A DNA stretch of 34,162 nucleotides. Origin: Bacteroidales bacterium. Lineage in GTDB: Bacteria; Bacteroidota; Bacteroidia; Bacteroidales; UBA12077. This document shows, in pieces, positions 7,775 to 16,084 of the stretch (positions within the stretch are counted from its first letter, which is position 1; each line of letters opens with the position of its first letter). Where the stretch lies: contig WTBR01000112.1 in the NCBI GenBank assembly GCA_013138975.1, positions 1-34,162 of the forward strand, given 5' to 3'. The notes under the pieces were generated by a model, which saw only the letters and a list, made by a program, of their open reading frames with translations, searched no databases and was not told where the DNA came from. Made by a program: the position numbers and the translations under genes.

Positions 7775-10700
7775 TTACTCATCTTCTATTTCCACTTCTT
7801 TTTGTATTTCTATTTGAATATTATCTAACTGCATATTCTTATTTACTTCGCGTAGTTTTTGTGCAGTTTTAGTAAAATACTGATGATTTTTAATGAAATT
7901 AAATTGCATTTTATTCCATTCAAGAATTGAATCAATTTTATTTCTTTCGTGAAATTCTTTATAAAGATTAATAGAAACGGGAACAAAATCAGTCCGACCT
8001 AAATAATCTAAATCTGCGTCACACATAATTTCTTCAAGAAGGTTCTTTGGTTCAGGAGGCATCTGTGTTACAAGAATTATACTGCAGATTCTTTCAATTT
8101 GTTTATCTGAATAGTGATAGTCCGGTAGAAATTTTCTGGCTAATTTTGCCCCTTCTACTTCATGAGTATCGTAATTTACAAGATGACCCAAATCATGAAA
8201 AAGAGCTGCGGTTTTCAGAATTAACATATCTTCATCTTTTACCCCTTCCGATCGTCCAATTAATTCAACCTGGGTAACCACATCAATCGTATGCTTTACA
8301 TTATGATAATATAAATTATCAGGTAAGCCATCTTCCAGTTTAGTTAAAACAAATTCTTCAACATCATTAACTCTTAATAATTGAACTTGGGTAAAAAGAT
8401 CTTGATTAGGAATTTGACCCTTTAAATCCGATGATAAATGAGGCATAAGTCCTTCAACGAAATACATGTCAATTTCTCCTTTATATTTTACCGGCATTTT
8501 CCCTCGGTATTTACATATAAAGAAATCTTTAATTAACATGTATGTATTTTCAGTAATATTTATTTTTCCTGGTTCTCCGGAAGCTTCCATTCTACTGGCT
8601 GTATTTACCGTTCCGCCCCAAATGTCATATGATATTTTACTGCGACCCAAAACCCCTGCTACAACAGGCCCTGTATCAATCCCAATTCTTAAATCCCAAA
8701 TATGACTTGTGTCACCGCTCGCTTGTTCTTTTAGCCTTTTCATGAAATTTTGCATCTCAATTGCCGCTAAAACAACTTCAACAGGATTGGTTCTGTTTTT
8801 TATGGGGATTCCTCCAGCACACATATATGCGTCACCAATCGTTTTAATTTTTTCTATATTATATGTTTCAACAACGGTATCAAATTGTAAAAAGAACCTA
8901 TCAAGCTCATCAATTAAGAGATCCGAATCCATTTGATCAGCAATTTTTGTAAACCCCTGAATATCTGAGAACAAAACGGTAACCATATTGTAATGATATG
9001 GCCCGGCTTTTCTTCCTGATTTTAATTCTTTAGCCGTATTTTTTGGTAAAACACGTTCAAGTAAATTGTCTGCTTTTTCTTTTTGAATTACGACTTCCTC
9101 GGTTCGCTCGTAAATAATATTTTCAAGTTTAAATCGTTCACGAGCATAATAATAATCTCTCCATTTACCTATTAGTAAAAAGAATAAGAGTGTTGAAATA
9201 ATATAAATAACAAATGCTGTTTTTGTTCTGTAAAAAGGTGATACTATTGAAAACTCATAACTTACCTCTTCTGAAATTGCATCAAAAACATTTTTAGCTT
9301 TTAACCGAAATATATATTCTCCTTCAAAAAGGTTAGTATATTCCTTAAAATTTGAGTTCGTCCATTCCAACCAATCAGAATCATATCCCTCTAATTTATA
9401 CTGATAAAAAATTTGACTTTCGCTTTCGTAATGTGGTGCTGAAAATTTAAAAGCAATGGTATTAAGGTTATATGTTATTTTTGCTTTTTTGCTTTTATCA
9501 TGATAATTTGTACCAAATGGCAACTGATAAATAACAGAATCTTTTCCAATTGTAATTTGATGAAAAGATGTCATAAAAGTTTTATCGAACTGAATTTCTT
9601 GATTCAAATCTAATCGTATTAATCCTTCAAGACCTCCAAACCAAACCACTTTATTCTCATCAGGTTGAATTGAAGTAATAAAAAAATCTTGTACTCTATT
9701 TAGAGGTAAGGATCGTAAAGTTTCTAGTGAATCATTCTTGTAGTTTTTTACCAGGGTTTTATTAGGAGAACTATTCTGCCCAATAATATTTAACCATAAA
9801 TTATCCTCGTTATCCCTTACAATGGGATAAACCCAGTTGTTCTCATTAATAAAATCAATTCCAATTAAAGTGTCTTTGTAAAATGCTTGCTTTTTAGAAT
9901 CGAACCGGAAAATTCCTTGTGAAGTTGAGAATAAAATGCCATCGTTTATTGTGTGAAGATTTATCCATTCAAGATTTTCGGGAAGCTTGTTGCTTTTATT
10001 ATAATGCGTAAATTCTAAATTAATATTGTATTTATTAAAGGGATTAATTTTATATATACCCCTTTCATTACCCGACAACCAAAGTGTGCCATCATTGTCT
10101 TCCGTAATACTTGTAATTCTCCCCTTAATTCCATTTAATTTTTTCTCGATAATTAAAATTCCTTCAGCATATCTAATTGCAGAAAATCCATCATTGTATC
10201 CCAGAAATATATAGGAAGAATTTTTTTTAGATCTGAATACACTTATTATCTCATTTGCTTCTCTATTATAAAATAATCGGGCTTTATTTTCAATAATCTC
10301 ATAAATTCCCTTTGAGCAAGACACAAAAAGCTGATCGTTAAATTGATGGAAGTCGTAACAATTAGATTTGATTTCTTTTATTGCGATAAAGCTTAAATTT
10401 TGGAGACTACCCCTTTTTTCATTATTTGAGCATTTATAAACACCTAATGATGTAGCAACATATAAACTATTTTTAAATCTGATAACAGAATTAACATGTC
10501 CGTTTAATCCATTCGCCTTGCTAAAATAGCTAAAAGGTGAAGGCACTTCTATTCGACTAATTCCTTTGTTATGTAATGCCCAAAGATTGTTGTTTTTATC
10601 TGCAAATAATGAGTTAATCGATAAATTAAATAAACCGCTATTTTCGTCTAACAATGAAACAATTTCACCTTTTTTATTAATTATAATTATCCCTGAAAGC

Positions 10701-11527
10701 AAAGTGCCAATGGCATAATTGCCATTACTTAATTCACATGCTTTCGAATAAATACTATTTTCCAAGAAAATATCTGCTTTTGTATTAAATTGATCAAAGC
10801 TAAACCCATTAAATAAGAAAAAACCTCTGTCTTTTAAGGTTTTAATTAGCACTTGTTCATTATATAAAACAATGTCTATTACTTTCTTATTTGCAAATAA
10901 ATTGCTTCCGGGCAAAAAGAGAAATTCATCATCAGTTAATTTAAAAATCCCAACATCGTTTTTTACTAAAAAAGTTTGATCTTTTGTTTTAAACAGGCTT
11001 AAACCATAAGCACTTGAATCTATTAATTCAATCTCAGTTCCAGTCCATTTAAAAAGCATTTTGTCATTACAAAAATAAATTTGATCTTGATTTGTCGATA
11101 TTTGTTTAATTTGCCCAAGTGAAGAAAAATCTTTTTTCAAGGAATCAGATAGAGAGAAAAATAAAGAACCATTAGGTTTATTCTTGATAAATCCAAAATC
11201 GTTATATGCACCAACATAAATAACACCTTTTTTATCAATATCAATACAAGGTGTTCCTGAAACTTTAATAATCTCCCAGGAATGTCCATCATACTGCAGA
11301 ATACCATTGGTATTTGCAATGTAGTTTATACCATTAAAATCTTGAATTAAAGAGAAATTATTATTGCTAAATCCATAATTTTGCAAAACAATACGTTGTA
11401 TATATGGATTTCCAATATTTTTTTCGTAACTTTTTAAAGGTAAAAGGATTAAAAAAATTACAAGCAATAAGGAAAAAAAAATTGTATTTTTACAAAAAAC
11501 TATTTTAAAATACATATCTTGGTTCAT
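7775..11527 (-). CDS. Sensor protein: Reg_prop propeller, Y_Y_Y, class III adenylate cyclase, HD phosphohydrolase
   Basis: The protein has 1250 residues. An N-terminal hydrophobic segment (14-32) leads into a periplasmic two-component-type beta propeller (about 50-650, Reg_prop repeats such as ITEDNDGTLWLSG) and a Y_Y_Y domain (about 680-765, YQYKLEGYDSDWLEW). A membrane helix (770-788) and a short coiled linker follow. The class III cyclase domain is at about 846-1010. Its metal aspartates are D855 (FSDIQGF) and D899 (IGDAYM), its adenine-specifying residues K895 and D968, and its transition-state residues N975 and R979, so all six catalytic residues are present and ATP is the expected substrate. 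The C-terminal HD domain (about 1060-1210) has YHNVKH, H1111-D1112 (LFHDLGH), H1122 and DAD at 1170-1172, a pattern close to cyclic-nucleotide phosphodiesterases. An ATG four codons downstream could also be the start. Confidence 0.9.
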   Translation of the reverse strand: MNQDMYFKIVFCKNTIFFSLLLVIFLILLPLKSYEKNIGNPYIQRIVLQNYGFSNNNFSLIQDFNGINYIANTNGILQYDGHSWEIIKVSGTPCIDIDKKGVIYVGAYNDFGFIKNKPNGSLFFSLSDSLKKDFSSLGQIKQISTNQDQIYFCNDKMLFKWTGTEIELIDSSAYGLSLFKTKDQTFLVKNDVGIFKLTDDEFLFLPGSNLFANKKVIDIVLYNEQVLIKTLKDRGFFLFNGFSFDQFNTKADIFLENSIYSKACELSNGNYAIGTLLSGIIIINKKGEIVSLLDENSGLFNLSINSLFADKNNNLWALHNKGISRIEVPSPFSYFSKANGLNGHVNSVIRFKNSLYVATSLGVYKCSNNEKRGSLQNLSFIAIKEIKSNCYDFHQFNDQLFVSCSKGIYEIIENKARLFYNREANEIISVFRSKKNSSYIFLGYNDGFSAIRYAEGILIIEKKLNGIKGRITSITEDNDGTLWLSGNERGIYKINPFNKYNINLEFTHYNKSNKLPENLEWINLHTINDGILFSTSQGIFRFDSKKQAFYKDTLIGIDFINENNWVYPIVRDNEDNLWLNIIGQNSSPNKTLVKNYKNDSLETLRSLPLNRVQDFFITSIQPDENKVVWFGGLEGLIRLDLNQEIQFDKTFMTSFHQITIGKDSVIYQLPFGTNYHDKSKKAKITYNLNTIAFKFSAPHYESESQIFYQYKLEGYDSDWLEWTNSNFKEYTNLFEGEYIFRLKAKNVFDAISEEVSYEFSIVSPFYRTKTAFVIYIISTLLFFLLIGKWRDYYYARERFKLENIIYERTEEVVIQKEKADNLLERVLPKNTAKELKSGRKAGPYHYNMVTVLFSDIQGFTKIADQMDSDLLIDELDRFFLQFDTVVETYNIEKIKTIGDAYMCAGGIPIKNRTNPVEVVLAAIEMQNFMKRLKEQASGDTSHIWDLRIGIDTGPVVAGVLGRSKISYDIWGGTVNTASRMEASGEPGKINITENTYMLIKDFFICKYRGKMPVKYKGEIDMYFVEGLMPHLSSDLKGQIPNQDLFTQVQLLRVNDVEEFVLTKLEDGLPDNLYYHNVKHTIDVVTQVELIGRSEGVKDEDMLILKTAALFHDLGHLVNYDTHEVEGAKLARKFLPDYHYSDKQIERICSIILVTQMPPEPKNLLEEIMCDADLDYLGRTDFVPVSINLYKEFHERNKIDSILEWNKMQFNFIKNHQYFTKTAQKLREVNKNMQLDNIQIEIQKEVEIEDE

Positions 11528-11610
11528 GTAAGCGTTTGCCCCGATTTTTTATGTGTAATATAAGAAATTTTTAGTTGCAAAGCGCTGATTTTAAATAAAT
11601 CTATCCGTTT

Positions 11611-12441
11611 ATGAAAAAAAACGAACATATAATTGTAATACCTTGGGACTTTACACCTGTTGCAGGATACGCATTACAACATGGATTCAAATTTGCTGAA
11701 AAAGCTAAAAGTAAAGAAATTGTTTTAGTTCATATAATTAAAACTGAAAAGGATTACGATAGTGCTTTTGAGAAATTACAGCAAGTAGCAAGTGATAATC
11801 AAGGAAAAAATGGTTTAACAATTAGGGCTCTTGTTCGTAAAGGAAGCATCTTTACTACAATTGGAGAAGTAGCGTCAGAAGTAAGTGCTGAACTCGTAAT
11901 AATGGGTACTCATGGTTTAAAAGGAATGCAAAAGCTTACTGGTAGTTGGGCACTTAAAGTAATTGTTAGCTCCAAAATTCCATTCGTTGTAGTTCAAGAA
12001 CCTCATAACGATACAGATTTAAGAGACATCGTTTTCCCTGTTGACTTTAAAAAAGAAAATAAGGAAATGCTTAATCTGGTTAATTATTTACACAAATACT
12101 TTAAACCAAAATTTCACATTATTAAGCCAAATACTACGGATGTAATATTCATTAAGAGGATAAAAGCAAATATTGCTTTCTCGAGAAAATACATGGATAG
12201 CAAAGGGATTGATTACGAAATTAATACAGCAGAAGGGAAAAGGAATTTCCCACTTGAAATTATAGAATTTGGAAAAAATATTAATGCCGATCTAATTTTA
12301 ATACTTTCTACTAAAAATATTGGATTAACAGATTATGTTCTTGGAGCACAAGAGCAATATATTATTGCAAATAGCTCTAAAATCCCTGCAATGGTTGTAA
12401 ATCCACGAGACGATCTAACCGTGATGGAACGTTTTAAATAA
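11611..12441 (+). CDS. Universal stress protein, UspA family, tandem domains
   Basis: This 276-residue cytoplasmic protein contains two Usp folds. The first (1-132) begins with IIVIPWDFTPVAGYALQHG and ends with VIMGTHGLKGMQKLTGSWALKVI, the nucleotide-binding loop typical of Bacteroidota homologues. The second (about 137-276) begins DIVFPVDF and has a degenerate loop, LILSTKNIGLTDYVLG, that probably does not bind ATP in the canonical way. Usp proteins accumulate under starvation and redox stress; the specific role here is unknown. The gene is divergent from the cyclase gene (83-base gap), so the two may share regulation. A terminator follows at 12470-12499. Confidence 0.9.
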   Translation: MKKNEHIIVIPWDFTPVAGYALQHGFKFAEKAKSKEIVLVHIIKTEKDYDSAFEKLQQVASDNQGKNGLTIRALVRKGSIFTTIGEVASEVSAELVIMGTHGLKGMQKLTGSWALKVIVSSKIPFVVVQEPHNDTDLRDIVFPVDFKKENKEMLNLVNYLHKYFKPKFHIIKPNTTDVIFIKRIKANIAFSRKYMDSKGIDYEINTAEGKRNFPLEIIEFGKNINADLILILSTKNIGLTDYVLGAQEQYIIANSSKIPAMVVNPRDDLTVMERFK

Positions 12442-12469
12442 CAAAATCATTTAATATTATTATGAACAT

Positions 12470-12499
12470 GGATGACTTTATATGTCATCCTCTTTTTTT
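12470..12499 (+). terminator. Intrinsic terminator after the usp gene
   Basis: Perfect 7-bp stem GGATGAC (12470-12476) and GTCATCC (12484-12490) with a 7-base loop, followed by TCTTTTTTT. It ends only 7 bases before the rdgB start at 12507, so it may also act as an attenuator for rdgB. Confidence 0.75.
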
Positions 12500-12506
12500 G
12501 AGAAAT

Positions 12507-13082
12507 ATGGAACTAGTATTTGCTACAAATAATAAACATAAATTAGAAGAAATACAAAACGCTCTTGGAGATAAGCTTAAGCTTCTAAGTTTAAAAGATA
12601 TCTCTTTTTTCGAAGAAATCCCGGAAGACTTTGAAACCTTAAAGGAAAATGCTCAACAAAAAGCACGGCATATTTTTGATAGATATAAGATTAATTGTTT
12701 CGCCGATGATACCGGATTAGAAATTGATTCTTTGAATGGTGCACCCGGAGTTTATTCTGCTCGCTATGCAGGTGAATCATGCTCTTTTGAAGACAATGTT
12801 CAAAAAGTATTAAAAGAACTTGATGGTGTTAAGAACCGAAAGGCTCAATTTAGAACAGTGATATCATTAATTCTAAATGGAAAAGAATACTTCTTCGAAG
12901 GATCTGTTAATGGAGAAATACTTACAGAAAACCAAGGTGTTGGCGGATTTGGTTACGATCCTATTTTTAAACCCATAGGTTTTGATAAATCATTTGCTGA
13001 AATGGGTTTGGATGAGAAAAATAAGATTAGCCACAGAGGAAGAGCCGCACAAAAGCTGGTTGATTTTCTTTTAAATCAATAA
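12507..13082 (+). CDS. rdgB: XTP/dITP diphosphatase (RdgB/HAM1 family)
   Basis: This enzyme hydrolyses non-canonical purine triphosphates (dITP, XTP) to monophosphate and pyrophosphate, keeping them out of DNA and RNA. The 191-residue product starts MELVFATNNKHKL, the family's usual beginning (phosphate-binding TNNKHK). It contains FADDTGLEIDSLNGAPGVYSARYAG (catalytic aspartate pair), GVGGFGYDPIF (base pocket) and SHRGRA near the end, so every family signature is intact. An in-frame ATG at 12462 would add 15 residues, but the added segment is encoded by the hairpin and T-run of the upstream terminator and has no counterpart in the family, so 12507 is preferred. porZ follows 49 bases downstream in the same direction. 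Confidence 0.95.
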   Translation: MELVFATNNKHKLEEIQNALGDKLKLLSLKDISFFEEIPEDFETLKENAQQKARHIFDRYKINCFADDTGLEIDSLNGAPGVYSARYAGESCSFEDNVQKVLKELDGVKNRKAQFRTVISLILNGKEYFFEGSVNGEILTENQGVGGFGYDPIFKPIGFDKSFAEMGLDEKNKISHRGRAAQKLVDFLLNQ

Positions 13083-13131
13083 TTACCGCAATAATTTATT
13101 ACGAAAATGCTTATAGAGTAAAATCCTTATA

Positions 13132-15423
13132 ATGAATAAAAAACTCGTTCTTCTGGCAATAATCATAAGTGCAAACGTCCTAATTGTCAATGCACAAATT
13201 GGTGTTGGCGAATGGCGCGATCATTTACCTTTTGTATATTCTATTGCTGTCACTCAATCGCCTTCGAAAGTCTATTTAGCCTCAGAGAATGGAGTTTTCT
13301 CGTATAACAAGAAAAATCAGAATATTGAAAAACTCACTAAAGTAAATATTCTTTCAGATATTGGTATTTCCACAATAGCCTATTCAAATGAAAACCAATT
13401 GTTGATTGTAGGTTATTCTAACGGCAATGTCGATTTAATATTCGAGAATGAGGTTTTTAATTTATCGGACATTAAACGAGAAATGATTAGTGGTAGTAAA
13501 TCTATTAATCACATATTATTTATTGATGAGTACGCATACCTTTCTTGTGGATTTGGAATTGTAGTTATCAATGTTCAAAAAAGAGAAGTAAAAGACACGT
13601 ATTATATTGGTGATTTGGGAGGTAATTTACAAGTTAATCATTTGGTGATAAGCAATAATTCTTTATACGCTGCAACTAACGAGGGTGTTTTTATAGCAGA
13701 TTACACCAATACCAACTTAGTTGATTATTCAAATTGGCAAATTGTAACAGCAATCCCAAACTATACTTCAAGTTTTAATACAATATATGTAGATGAAACC
13801 AATAATATAATTGTTAATCAGTCGAACGATTTTTCAAATGATATTATATATGCATACTCTGCAGGAGCATGGACAATTTTAAATAGCGATTATGGTGCGA
13901 TTCGTGAAATAAAGAATGAAAATTCAATTATTCAAGTTGTTAGCAACCGAAATATTTTATTATATGATACCAATTTTATATTTATAGATTCCATTTCACG
14001 TACTGAAATTCCAAGACTTAATCCATTTGATGTTCTTATAAGTGATAATGCATACTGGATTGCTGATAAAGGGAAAGGCTTAGTAAAATATACAACTGGT
14101 AATTCTGAAGAAATATCGCCTAATGCACCTTATTTAGCAGATGCATTTTCTATTGATATAAACAATAACAAAGTGTTAGTTGCAGCAGGAAGCTTGACTC
14201 CTTCATGGGGAAATACTTTTTTAAATGGAGCAGCTTTTTCATTTGAGAATGAACGATGGCGGACAATGATAAATTATAATGCCAAAGATTACGTTAGTAT
14301 TAAAATCGATCCATATAACACCGATCATTTTTATGCAGGAAGTTGGGGAGGCGGACTTGTAGAATATAGAAACAATGAGTTGGTTGAAACCTTTAAAGAT
14401 GAAAATAGCACTTTACAATCAACTATTGCAGGCGGCAATTTTTACCGAATAGGAGGTTTAGATTTTGATGCAAACAATAATTTATGGATAACGAATTCGG
14501 ACGTTGAAAATCCTATTTCTGTTAAGAAAAGTAATGGAGAATGGCTAAGTTATAATTTTGATGAGAAAATAAGTAATATTAGAGTTGGCAAAATAATTGT
14601 AACTCAAAACGATCACAAATGGGCTGTACTACCTTCAGGGAATGGTCTTTTTGCTTTTGATAATAAGCAAACTATTGATGATACAACCGACGATTTATAT
14701 AAGAAATTGAGTATTATTGATGAAAATGGGAAAATAATATCAAATAATGTATACTCAATCGCCGAAGATTTAGATGGACATATTTGGCTTGGCTTAGATC
14801 AAGGTATTGTAGTATATTATTCTCCCGAAAATGTTTTTGAAGATTCTGATTTTCATGCACAAAGAATAATCATCACTATTGGTGATGCTACAGATTATTT
14901 ATTGAAAACGGAGACAATTACGGCAATTGCAATTGATGGAGCCAATCGAAAATGGATAGGGACAAATAATTCAGGTGTTTATCTTGTTTCTAAAGATGGC
15001 ACTGAAGAAATAAATCATTTTACCGAAGAGAATAGTCCATTACTCTCAAATAAAATTAATGATATTGGAATAAACCATGAAAGCGGCGAAGTATTTTTTG
15101 CTACGGATAAAGGTTTGATTTCATACCGGGGATCGGCAACAATGGGTAGCGATGAGTTTAGAGATGTGTACGTTTATCCTAATCCAGTACGCGAAAATTA
15201 TTATGGAGATATTACAATAAGAGGCTTAGTTTCTGATGTTAATGTAAAAATTACTGATATAAGTGGAAATATCGTTTATGAAACTACTGCTAATGGAGGC
15301 CAGGCTACTTGGGATGGTAAGAATTTTTCAGGAAGCAGAGTAAGTACTGGAGTATATCTCGTATTTTGTTCAAATGAAGATGGTTCAAAAACACATATCA
15401 CCAAACTTTTAATTATAAAGTAA
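13132..15423 (+). CDS. porZ: Type IX secretion system protein PorZ
   Basis: This 763-residue secreted protein matches PorZ of the T9SS attachment complex (PorU-PorV-PorQ-PorZ), which processes cargo at the cell surface and attaches it to lipopolysaccharide. The signal peptide is residues 1-21 (ending VNAQ). The mature start IGVGEWRDHLPF and the following KVNILSDIGISTIAYS are characteristic of the PorZ N-terminal propeller. A second propeller with Reg_prop-type repeats (ENSPLLSNKINDIGI, AEDLDGHIWLGLDQG) follows to about residue 670. The last 85 residues are a T9SS type A sorting domain (VYVYPNPVRENYYG, then TWDGKNFSGSRVSTGVYLV, ending THITKLLIIK). The gene lies directly after rdgB, as a separate cistron or operon member. 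PorZ length and domain order are as expected. Confidence 0.9.
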   Translation: MNKKLVLLAIIISANVLIVNAQIGVGEWRDHLPFVYSIAVTQSPSKVYLASENGVFSYNKKNQNIEKLTKVNILSDIGISTIAYSNENQLLIVGYSNGNVDLIFENEVFNLSDIKREMISGSKSINHILFIDEYAYLSCGFGIVVINVQKREVKDTYYIGDLGGNLQVNHLVISNNSLYAATNEGVFIADYTNTNLVDYSNWQIVTAIPNYTSSFNTIYVDETNNIIVNQSNDFSNDIIYAYSAGAWTILNSDYGAIREIKNENSIIQVVSNRNILLYDTNFIFIDSISRTEIPRLNPFDVLISDNAYWIADKGKGLVKYTTGNSEEISPNAPYLADAFSIDINNNKVLVAAGSLTPSWGNTFLNGAAFSFENERWRTMINYNAKDYVSIKIDPYNTDHFYAGSWGGGLVEYRNNELVETFKDENSTLQSTIAGGNFYRIGGLDFDANNNLWITNSDVENPISVKKSNGEWLSYNFDEKISNIRVGKIIVTQNDHKWAVLPSGNGLFAFDNKQTIDDTTDDLYKKLSIIDENGKIISNNVYSIAEDLDGHIWLGLDQGIVVYYSPENVFEDSDFHAQRIIITIGDATDYLLKTETITAIAIDGANRKWIGTNNSGVYLVSKDGTEEINHFTEENSPLLSNKINDIGINHESGEVFFATDKGLISYRGSATMGSDEFRDVYVYPNPVRENYYGDITIRGLVSDVNVKITDISGNIVYETTANGGQATWDGKNFSGSRVSTGVYLVFCSNEDGSKTHITKLLIIK

Positions 15424-15452
15424 AAAGTTCTATTTTTAATTGTGAATATTGG

Positions 15453-15780
15453 AATAACCTGATTATCTGCGCTAATTTGCACATTATAAGCAGTTTTAAG
15501 TTGATTGTTTTTCATGTTATCTTCTTTCATGCACATAAAGTTTGCATCTGGATCGGTTTTTGAAAAACTAGTGCACTCACTTAAAATATTTAGCTGAGTT
15601 TCATGCTTTTTTAATCTAGACACAGCCTCTTCTTTTAATTGCTTTACCTGTTTTTTGTTGCTTGTTGAGTTCTTCAAGACGCTCATTTAAAAGGGCGGTT
15701 TTTCTTTGCAATTCTTCTGAATCAATATAAGTATGTTCTGCAGATTCATCAATATCCTTCAAAATACTATTGGCTTTTAT
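15453..15780 (-). pseudogene. IS1182-family transposase fragment, frameshifted
   Basis: The minus strand encodes a piece of the central region of IS1182-type transposases. Frame one reads DESAEHTYIDSEELQRKT then LNERLEELNKQQK. After a shift at an A6 run (about 15651-15656), frame two continues KQVKQLKEEAVSRLKKHETQLNIL, SFSKTDPDANFMCMKEDNMKN and QLKTAYNVQISADNQ. The SKTDPDA-F-MKED-M-N-QLK-YNVQI series is the family signature. Both the N-terminal third and the catalytic C-terminus are missing, so this is a decayed remnant. It lies 30 bases after the porZ stop and adjoins the 210-bp repeat at 15777. Confidence 0.8.
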
Positions 15781-15987
15781 ACCAATTAAATTTCAAAATG
15801 ATCTATAAATAATTTGAATTATTTTTTGCTGAGATCATTAGCAAGTCGTGCCACGGATTTTAAAATTATAAAGCAAATCTGGTAATGGCTGTTATACAGT
15901 AACAAAAAGGTTCTGCTCTTTCTGAAGAGAATCCGTGCTACGACTATTTAACTAAATTGAATTATTTTTTGAAGAAATATAAGTGAA
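15777..15987 (+). repeat. 210-bp palindromic repeat, copy 1
   Basis: Begins TTATACCAATTAAATTTC and ends GAAGAAATATAAGTGAA. The internal arms AGTCGTGCCACGGAT (about 15844-15858) and ATCCGTGCTACGACT (about 15931-15945) are inverted repeats. A TTGAATTATTTTTTG string occurs at both ends in the same orientation. Copy 2 (21391-21600) is in opposite orientation and aligns along nearly its whole length. No coding capacity is seen. Confidence 0.85.
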
Positions 15988-16084
15988 TAAAGGCCGTTTC
16001 CTTGCTGTCGTTATAAGGAGCATTTTAATGTTTAATTGGTTTTACTTCTTAACAGCCTCTGTTATCTTTTTAAGATCAAAACTA
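15988..16084. other. Short non-coding stretch between repeat and polA
   Basis: No gene or terminator is seen. On the minus strand, a different frame just past the polA stop codes SFDLKKITEAVKK before a stop; this could be chance or the trace of an old indel, since PolA normally ends where it does here (ENWLEAH). Confidence 0.35.

Noticed and set aside
7775..11527. Pycsar-type antiphage cyclase
   Set aside because: Pycsar cyclases are short, lack a propeller sensor and are paired with a TIR or membrane effector; this protein has a large periplasmic sensor, adenylate-type K and D residues and its own HD domain.
12462..12506. Upstream ATG start for rdgB
   Set aside because: The added 15 residues are encoded by a terminator hairpin and T-run and have no family counterpart.
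15276..15452. Continuation of the IS1182 fragment frame into the 3' end of porZ on the minus strand
   Set aside because: Residues encoded here are the antisense of the conserved T9SS sorting domain and show no transposase similarity; only the part above 15453 is a real remnant.
16040..16084. C-terminal extension of PolA in another frame
   Set aside because: PolA already ends with the family's usual ENWLEAH; the alternative frame would need an indel and adds residues not seen in the family.
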